From positions 64,683,001 to 64,747,000 of the forward strand of contig NC_064826.1 of assembly GCF_024166365.1 (NCBI RefSeq): a stretch of 64,000 nucleotides of DNA. The letters are read 5' to 3'. A program made the translations under genes and the position numbers. The DNA is from Elephas maximus indicus. Taxonomy: Eukaryota; Chordata; Mammalia; Proboscidea; Elephantidae. Under the pieces are notes generated by a model. The model was not told where the DNA came from, searched no databases, and saw only the letters and a list, made by a program, of their open reading frames with translations. Position 1 is the first letter of the stretch. Every line of letters starts with the position of its first letter. Below, in pieces: positions 56,801 through 64,000 of this stretch.

Positions 56801-57019
56801 GTGAGTGTGTGAAGTAAGGCCTGTATGTTGCTACATAATAATATTATGAGAGAAGGAAAGATCCATTGGGTAGAGGAGAAAGGCCATCCTGAAAGAAAGA
56901 CTTGAAACTATAAAGTAAAATAAATAATCATTTAATAGAAAAAAATCAGCTAAGCATCAGAACATATTCCAGCATGTGTCTAAATTTCAAAGGTAAAGAA
57001 AAATGTGGGAAAAAACCCC

Positions 57020-57545
57020 CCACAAACTGCTTATATTTATCCACATATTTGTCATTTCAGGTCCTCTTCATTCCTTTGTGCAAATCTACATTTCTATCTA
57101 ATCTCATTTTCCTTCTGCCTGAATGACTACACTTAACATTTCCTATAGTACTGGTATATTTGTGATTAATTCTCTCATCTTTTATATGTCTGAAACTTTT
57201 TTATTTTGACCTATTTTTTATTACATGTAGTTTGCAGGGTATAGAAATTTAAGTTGGCCTTTTCTTTCCTTCCTGCATGGTAAAGATGCCTATCTATTAT
57301 CATATGGCTTGTATTCTTTCTGAAGAAAAGTCGACCGACATCTTTGTTCTTTGTACATAATGTGTCCTTTTCTTCTAGTTGCTTTAACATTTTCTCATTA
57401 AAACTGATTTTCAGTAATTTATTTTAGGTGCCGTGGCAGAGTTTTCTTTGTTTCTTCTTCTTGAGTTCCGTGGATCTGTGGGTACATAGTTTTCATCAAA
57501 TTTGGAAAATTATTTCAGTTATTATTTCTTCAATATTTGTGTCAC
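57020..57545 (-). mobile_element. L1 ORF1-region remnant, antisense
   Basis: Antisense wording 'tactggtatatttgtgatta', 'tatatgtctgaaac', 'tttgcagggtatagaa' and 'tcttcttgagttccgtgg', plus 'atttcttcaatatttgtg', matches the region 5' of or within L1M ORF1 in reverse. Decayed. Confidence 0.6.
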
Positions 57546-57559
57546 CACTAAAATACTTA

Positions 57560-58235
57560 AAATTGAAAACATGGATATTACCAAGTATTGGCAGGAATGT
57601 GGAACAACTGGAATGTTCATATACAGCTGGCGAGTGTGGACAATAGTACAACCATTTTGAAAGTCTCTTAGGTTTCTAATAACATTAAAAATACATCTAC
57701 CCCATGATCCAGAAATTCTATTAGGTATATATTTAAGAGAAATGATATGTCCAATAAAATCTCATGCAAGAACACGAATAATCATCTTTATCGCCTAAAT
57801 CTGGAAACATCTCAAATGTCCACTGACTGGCAGGTGAATAAATCATATTATATTTATAAACTGGAATACTATTCAGCAATTAAAAAAAACCAAACAAACC
57901 TACTGATATATACAACATATATGAATTGCAAAAGTATGTTGAGCAAAAGAAGCCAGACACAGAAGAGTTCATGTTGTATGATTCCACTTCTACTAAATTC
58001 TAGAAGAGACAAAACTAATCTATAGTGACAGGAAGGAGATGAATGGGTGCTTGGGGTAGGGGATGGAGGTTGACTTAAAGGAGCATGAGGGATCCTTTTG
58101 GAATAATTGTGAAATGTTCTGAATCTTGATTACAGTGATTGTTTACCCAGTTGTATACATTTGTCAAAACCCATTAAGGGGTACCCTTAAAAGATGTGTA
58201 CTTTATTGCATATAATTAAAGTTTATTAAAAAATA
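57560..58235 (+). mobile_element. L1 3' UTR, sense
   Basis: 'tattggcaggaatgtggaac', 'ctaccccatgatccagaaat', 'aactggaatactattcagca', 'gttgagcaaaagaagccag' and 'gttgtatgattccacttcta', ending 'ttgtatacatttgtcaaaac' and 'aattaaagtttattaaaaa'. A standard L1M 3' UTR. A back-to-back junction with the antisense L1 piece lies at about 57550. Confidence 0.85.
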
Positions 58236-58431
58236 TATTTAAGGATGTGGTCCAGTTATATAAAAGATGACTCAAAATTACAAACTCAAAGGTCAAGATA
58301 TTGGGAATTAAAAATGTGCCATTAGACTTTGAATATAATGAAATATTTATTTAAATAGTCATCTAAGATTTATATGAAATAGAATGCAACTTTGTCATTA
58401 ATATTGCAAAAAATATTAGTTATAATAAGTG

Positions 58432-58805
58432 TTATGGATTGAATCTTGTCCCTAAAAAATGTGTGTCAACTTGGCTAAGCTGTGATTCCCATACTGTGTG
58501 ATTGTCCACCATTTTGTCATCTGATGTGACTTTCCCTCTGTGATGTTAACGAGACAGGATTACAGGCAGTTATGGTAATGAGGCGGGAAGCAATCTTCAA
58601 GATTATGTTGTATCTTGAGTCAATCTCTTTTGAAATATAAAAGAGAGAATCAAGCAGAGAGGCAGGGGGAGGGGACCTCATTACCACCAAGAAAATAGTG
58701 CTAGAAGAAGAGCGCATCCTTTTTACCCAGGCTCCCTGCACCGAGAAGCTCCTGGGGCACCACTTGTCCAAAGAAAAGACCCATAGATTCCAAGCAGACA
58801 GGACA
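58432..58805 (+). mobile_element. MaLR-type LTR (family A), 5' part
   Basis: Begins 'tgttatggattgaatcttgt' and matches the start of 48130-48639 ('gtgtcaacttggctaagc', 'ctgtgattcccatactgtg'). It keeps a central part that the 48-kb copy lacks ('gttaacgagacaggattac', 'tatcttgagtcaatctc', 'gagaagctcctgggg'). The 3' end with the polyadenylation region is absent. Confidence 0.85.
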
Positions 58806-59260
58806 CAAAGAAAAGTGAGCACTGCATTGGAAGGGAACTGGCAGGGCACAAATTTAAACTGATAGCAACTCCAGTGCATAAGAATGTGCGGGCCAGAAAT
58901 AAAGTTCACATAAGGTCATGAGGGTGCTCACACAAAAGGTTGTTTAAGTTATGAGGTCCCTTACCACTTTAACACCTTCATTGGCATCTGTCTCCTACAG
59001 TCACCTCCCATGTAATTGAAACCCCTTATCCTGGCAGGTCTTTTGAGAGTATACTATTTTTATAACTCACATATCCCATTCGAATAGGTGAGTAAGCAGA
59101 GGAAGGGGCACCACCGATTATCAGTGTTTAGGGCTCTCACATGTCTTAATCAGGCCCTGGCCAGGAATGAAGTTTACATGACTTCTGAGACTTTGTTAGT
59201 AAAGGCTTTGTAGCTTCTGCCAGATCTCTGTTGTTGTAATTGCCCTTGAAACCTAGCCAC
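58806..59260. other. Unassigned sequence between LTR and RTE
   Basis: No gene and no repeat I can name. The 130-codon minus frame at 58517-58909 overlaps the LTR and has no domain. Confidence 0.4.
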
Positions 59261-59264
59261 ATCA

Positions 59265-59935
59265 ACATAAAGAAAACAAAAATCCTTACAGCTTGACCAA
59301 TAAGCAACATTACAATAAATGGAGAAAAGATTGAAGTTGTTGAGGATTTCATTTTACTTGGATTCACAATCAGTGCTCATGGAAGTAGCATACAAGAAAT
59401 CAAACAACATATTGCATTGGGCAAATTCGCTGCAAAAGACCTCTTTAAAGTGTTGAAAAGCAGGAATCTCACTTTGAAGACTGACAAGCCATGATATTTT
59501 CAATCGCCTCATATGCATGCAAAACCTGGACAATGAATAAGGAAGACCAAACAAGAATTGATGCATTTGAATTATGGTGTTGGTGAAGAATATTGAATAT
59601 ACCATGGACTCCCAGAAGAACGAATAAATCTGTCTTGGAAGAAGTACAGACAGAATGCTCCTTAGACTCAAGGACGATGAGACTTTGTCTCATGTTCTTT
59701 GGACATGTTATCAGGAGGGACCAGTCCCTGGAGAAGGACATCATGCTTGGTAAAGTAGAGTGTCAGCAGAAAAGAGGAAGGCCCTCAATGAGATGAACTG
59801 ACATAGTGGCTTCAACAATGGGCTCAAGCATAGCAGAGATTCTGAGGATGGCTCAGGACTAGGAAGTGTTTCATTCTGTTGTACATAGGACCACTATGAG
59901 TCAGAACTGACTGGACCATGCCTAGCAACAACTCT
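59265..59935 (+). mobile_element. BovB-like RTE LINE, 3' end only
   Basis: 5'-truncated: starts at the block equivalent to 33380 ('aaagaaaacaaaaatcct') and runs to the true 3' end ('cactatgagtcagaactgac' then 'gcctagcaacaac'). C-terminal protein blocks are visible: KSVLEEVQTECSL, FGHVIRRDQSLEKDIMLGK and CQQKRGRPSMR (59620-59795). Stops interrupt the frame. Confidence 0.92.
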
Positions 59936-60240
59936 ACCCCCTGGGCTTGATAATTCTCTAGAACAACTCACAGAATTCAGGAAAGTGCTATGCTTATTAT
60001 TACAGTTTTAGTACAGCAAAAAGGATACAAATCAAGCGACAAGTAGAAGGAGGTACGGGTGGGTTCCCAATATGAAGCTTCCATGTCCCAAAAAGGGTCG
60101 TGTCTCCCACCCAAGCACCAACATTTTTCACTAAACAGGAAGCTCCCTGAACTTCAGTGTCCAGAGTTTTTATTGGAGTTTTTCATTACATAGGCATGAT
60201 TGATTGAAAGTCCTCAAATTAATGACCTAAGATTCTACTT
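59936..60240. mobile_element. Possible old LTR fragment
   Basis: 'ctctagaacaactcacagaa', 'tacagttttagtacagc' and 'tccagagtttttattggag' resemble a widespread mammalian LTR read in reverse. Family not certain. Confidence 0.45.
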
Positions 60241-61830
60241 TAAAAACTAAAAAAGAAAAAGAAAAAATTAAACCTAAAACAAGCATAAGAAAGAAAATAG
60301 TAAATAAGAGAAGAATTCAAAGAAAATTAAAAGAAAAAAATCACTGAAATTGAAAGCTGGTTCTTGAACGAGATAAACAAAACTAGTAAACCTCAGTTCA
60401 GTCTAATGAAGGAAAAGATAACACAAATATACTAGGAGTAAAAGAAAGGACAATACTCTAGATCTTAATAATATTAAAAGAATATTAGGGGACTATTATG
60501 AATAACATTACACCAATAAATTAGAAAACTGTTACAAAAATGGAAAAATTTCTTAAAAGACATAAATTTGCTTACATAAGGCAAAATGCCCATAGAAAAC
60601 AGATACTCTAAATAGTTCTATATCTGTTAAAGAAATGGTTGTTGTTGTTAGTTGCCATTCTGTTGTTAGTTGATTCTGACATGGTTAAAACTTTCCCACA
60701 AAGACATTTCCAGGCTCAAAAGACTTCTCTGGCTAATCTAACAAATATTAAAGGAAAAAACAATACCATGATTAGTGTACACACTGACTCTGTCACACTC
60801 ACTCATCTGGATGTATGTTTCTCATATATTTAATTAGATGATGTTAATGTGTTGATCCACATCTGATGATAGCCTTATTAAAATATCCCTAGACATGTTT
60901 AGCACACCTCTGACTCTATATTCCCACTCAAATAGCTGTAGGTTTTAGGTATATACAAAGTATACAACCTTGAAATATTGATCCTTATAAGCTGTGGTAG
61001 TCTTCAGTGGACAAAGACTACTCCTACAAGCTGACACTGATAAGGTACTAGGGCCAGACAGGATTTAGAGGCACAACTCTTACACACAAAAACTAATAAA
61101 AGGCTAAAAAATATTTGTTACCTATTGGTCTCGAAGTGTGATTAAAGCAAAAAGTATGGACGGCGTCTTTAAAAGGATGATTATCATTGTGCTAAATAAA
61201 TTTGTTAATTTGCATAATGTGTTCATAAACATGTTTTGGTTAGAGCTACTAAATGCACTCAGTAATTAACACCTATAATTGTGCTTACCTTTACATTTTA
61301 AAAATTGTTTTATATAAAATCCACGAATAATTCAAAAATAGATAAATCCACTTTTGGCTGCTTACAGCACTCAGTTTTCAAACCATATGATTACAATACT
61401 TGGAAATAAAAATGAAAACAACTGTGTATGATCAATTTTTTTAATTAGTCTACGAAGAAGTTGTGTGGGGCTGGCTAGTGGCTACACTGTGTAAGTCAGA
61501 GCTAGGGGTACAAGTCAAGAAAGGTGGAAGTCAAAAGCCAACAGAATAAGGTACAGAGGTAAGTTCACTAAATCACAGAATGCTGAAGGTAGAGTCAGTG
61601 CAGTACCTTGGAACTGGAGTTGTCCTTTCCTAGACTAAAGTCCTCTCAAAGTCCTTCATCTTCAGAGCTTTGAGAAAAAACTATCTGCATTGAGGTCTTG
61701 AAACATAGCCAATGGGGGAGGGGGGAAACACATCTGATTAACCCGATAAATGGAAAAAACAGCATTTAAAAAAATTTAACATCTATTTATATTATAAAAA
61801 GTTAAAGCTCTCAGTAAGCTAGGCATAGAA
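60241..61830. other. Unassigned sequence; RTE/SINE tail scrap near 60638
   Basis: 60638-60682 has 'ggttgttgttgttagttgcc' and 'gttagttgattctgac', the reversed RTE/AfroSINE-type tail. 60255-60600 is A-rich and L1-like. No gene. Confidence 0.45.
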
Positions 61831-61833
61831 TAC

Positions 61834-61996
61834 CAAACCAAACCCGTTGCCGGCAAATCAATTCCAACTCATAACAACCTTATAGGACAGAGTAGAGCTG
61901 CCCCATAGGGTTTCCAAGGAGCTCGTGGTGGATTTGAACTGCTGACCTTTTGGTTAGCAGTTGTAGCTCTTAACCACTACACCACCAGGGTTTCCA
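61834..61996 (-). mobile_element. AfroSINE (reverse)
   Basis: Full length ('aaacccgttgccggcaaatc' to 'caccaccagggtttcc'). Target duplication 'gcatagaatac' (61823-61833) and 'gcaatagaatac' (61997-62008). Confidence 0.95.
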
Positions 61997-62069
61997 GCAA
62001 TAGAATACAACTTCCTTAATCTGAAAAAGGATATCTACAAAGAACCTATCATACTTAATAAAAAAATCT

Positions 62070-62223
62070 AAACCCATTGCCATCCACTTGATTCTGACTC
62101 ATAGCGACCTTATAGGACAGAGTAGAATTACTCCACAGGGTTTCCAAGGAGCAACTGGTGGATTCAAACTGCCGACCTTTTGATTAGCAGCAGAGCTCTT
62201 AACCACTGCACCACCAAGCCTCC
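62070..62223 (-). mobile_element. AfroSINE (reverse)
   Basis: Full length ('aacccattgccatccac' to 'accaccaagcctcc'). 'acttaataaa' before it and 'tcttaatag' after it are a probable duplication. Confidence 0.94.
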
Positions 62224-62324
62224 ATCTTAATAGAGAAATATTAAAGGCTTTCCCCCTAATATGTAGAACAAGACAGAGTATAATTATAATTTTATTTATG
62301 TTTCAGCTCTTAGTACATCAAGGC

Positions 62325-62483
62325 AAAAAACCAAACCCATTGCCACTGAGTAGATTCGACACATAGCAACCCTATAGGACAGAGTAGAACTGCCTCATAG
62401 GGTTTCCAAGGAGCAGCTGGTGGATTCGAACTGCCAATCTTTTGGTCAGCGCCAAACACTTAACCACTGTACCACCAGAGCCC
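62325..62483 (-). mobile_element. AfroSINE (reverse)
   Basis: Full length ('aaacccattgccactgagt' to 'taccaccagagccc'). The flanks are A-rich ('aaaaaacc' and 'aaaaggg'), so the duplication cannot be placed exactly. Confidence 0.94.
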
Positions 62484-62846
62484 AAAAGGGAGAGAGAAGG
62501 GAGAAAAAAAGTTTAACCATATAATTTTATACAAAGGAAGTGGCAAATAATCTACAAATGATTAGTAAATGAATTTAGCAAGATTAGTGTATACAAGTTA
62601 AATATATAAATATCAATTATATTTCTGTATATTAGCAACAAACTGTTAGAAAAAGAAATTTACAACTACCATTTATATTTGGAATTTTAAAAACATCAGA
62701 TAATCGGGAATATATCTATTGGAAGATGTTTACTAAACCTGTTTACTAAACAGTATAACAAATTTGTGTTTTCAGTATCTATATTTATGTGGATTACCTG
62801 AAAGTAGACATTAGGTTTTCAGGACGGGGACAAATTAATTATTAAA

Positions 62847-63008
62847 TAAAAAAACCATTGCTGTCGAGTCGATTCCGACTCATAGTGACCCTATAGGACA
62901 GAGTAGAACAGCCCCATAGAGTTTCCAAAGAGCACCTGATGGATTTGAACTGCTGACCTTTACAGTTAGCAGAGATGGCTCTTAACCACTATACCACCAG
63001 GCTTTCCA
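62847..63008 (-). mobile_element. AfroSINE (reverse)
   Basis: Full length ('aaccattgctgtcgagtcg' to 'ataccaccaggctttcc'). Target duplication 'attaattatta' (62834-62844) and 'gttaattatta' (63009-63019). Confidence 0.95.
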
Positions 63009-63019
63009 GTTAATTATTA

Positions 63020-64000
63020 CTTATAGTAATAACCACATCAGTCCCATTTGCCCCACTTCTCCCTTCTGAGGAGATATGATGACAGCCAGAATAGGTGTCG
63101 CTTTAAAATTACTGAAGTCTGTACTGTAGGCAAAGAACCCTGAAAATATGAATCTAGAGTTTATGTAGGAGAGGGACAGCTATGCGGGAAAGAAACTTTT
63201 CTTCTCGAGAAGAGAAAAGGAAGGATCCTGGGTTCTTGCCTTTTGGAATATAAATAAATGTCTCAAAGGGGGAAGATAAGACAAACTTCTCAGAGTTTAC
63301 AGCCCAGGGTTTTATCTACAAGGCTCTAGGACTCATCCTCTTGAAATGTAAACAGATACTCACATGACCATAAATCTCTTCATAGTTCCCACTATCTTTT
63401 TAGCTATCACCTACCTTCCCAGGCTTGTCTTTTAGCTGAAGTTTCAGTGTTCTTTGCTTCAGAGTCCTAACCATTAAAAAAACATAAAAATATACAGCCC
63501 CACAAATACTGTACAAATACATTTGTTAAAATCTTAGTAAATGTCCATGGACCTGATAAGTTTAAGCTTTTGGTTACTGGTAAAATTATCTACAGATAAT
63601 CATAACCCAAATCCCAGCAGAAAATTCCCAAAGGAAATTGAAAAGGTGATTTTAAAATGCATAGGATACCACAAAGATCTAGAACACTCAAGAGAATTTT
63701 GAAAAAGAACAAAGTCGTAGGGCATACACTCAGAGGCCTAGGGTGGGTAACAAGCGCCCAGGGGCAATCTCTAAATCCACCCCCCCCATTGGAGCACCCA
63801 GGGGTGATCTCTAAATTGTGCCCCTCCCTCAATTTCAAGATGAATAGACCTTGATGGCTGCCATGCCTCAGCAGAAACACTTTCCCTCCTCTTAGCAGGG
63901 CTGCTTCAGTCCGGCTTCTTTCATATTTGTGGTGCCTAGGAATGTCATTCCACGCGTTGTCTGGCGCCCGGGGCCAAGTTTCCCCCTCCACACCCCCATG
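63020..64000. other. Unassigned sequence, GC-rich and CpG-bearing at the end
   Basis: No gene is supported. The last 300 bp are GC-rich, with a roughly 40-bp tandem duplication (63753-63787 and 63793-63827: 'gcgcccaggggcaatctcta' and 'gcacccaggggtgatctcta'). The 133-codon minus frame at 63590-63991 crosses that duplication and shows no domain. Confidence 0.4.

Noticed and set aside
57020..58235. Opposite-facing L1 pieces considered as a second twin-primed insertion
   Set aside because: One side is the ORF1 region and the other the 3' UTR; the internal gap of several kilobases is much larger than expected for a simple 5' inversion, so two separate fragments are more likely.
58517..58909. A 130-codon minus-strand frame
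   Set aside because: Mostly antisense of a MaLR-type LTR, which is non-coding.
63590..63991. A 133-codon minus-strand frame in GC-rich DNA at the window edge
   Set aside because: It crosses a C-run and a local tandem duplication, which explain its openness; no domain is recognisable.

Overview
The window is mammalian nuclear DNA, and I find no intact protein-coding gene in it. At least 24 copies or pieces of one tRNA-derived SINE are present. Each has a Pol III A-box/B-box head, a body with the phrase 'ctccttggaaac' and a tail 'gtcgctatgagtcagaatc'. This is the AfroSINE family, known only from Afrotheria. Together with BovB-like RTE LINEs that share the same tail, it points to a paenungulate (elephant, sirenian or hyrax; elephant seems most likely, but the sequence alone does not decide). 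The region is AT-rich, as in a gene desert or a very long intron.

Layout. 0-9 kb: two opposite copies of one LTR family (1-568 and 7764-8325), a decayed antisense L1 (2330-4230), an L1-type 3' end with clear target duplications (6041-6907) and a dead RPL31 retrocopy (7190-7613). 9-18 kb: sparse old repeats (MER5-like, MIR, L1 3' ends) and two AfroSINEs. 18.4-21.3 kb: a 5'-truncated RTE fused to an LTR 3' end, then a PSAT1 retrocopy split by an AfroSINE. 21-31 kb: mostly unique AT-rich sequence with an ERV-like LTR, antisense L1, and an L2 interrupted by a hAT element. 31-38.7 kb: the densest LINE region, with a sense L1 split by a SINE, a 1.8 kb RTE, an antisense L1-type 3' end, and a near full-length RTE whose 5' half is inverted. 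39.6-47 kb: antisense L1 pieces, including an L1 that keeps its 5' end and a tandemly repeated 5' UTR but stops after the endonuclease domain. 47.8-49.4 kb: an old L1 3' UTR carrying a complete solo LTR with 5-bp target duplications. 50.3-54.6 kb: nine AfroSINEs in 4.2 kb. 57-60 kb: L1, LTR and RTE fragments. 61.8-63.0 kb: four AfroSINEs in the same orientation.

The elements form a dependency network rather than an operon-like system. AfroSINEs carry RTE-like 3' tails and were probably mobilised by RTE. The two retropseudogenes were probably copied by L1 machinery. Nested insertions give a relative chronology: old L1/L2 first, then LTRs and RTE, then many AfroSINEs. I found no previously undescribed functional system. 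The most informative structures are the twin-primed RTE (35.5-38.7 kb), the 3'-lacking L1 with a long open frame in its 5' UTR (43.1-46.9 kb), the PSAT1 retrocopy that ends in poly(A) inside the coding sequence, and serial SINE insertion into one target (50.9-51.35 kb).
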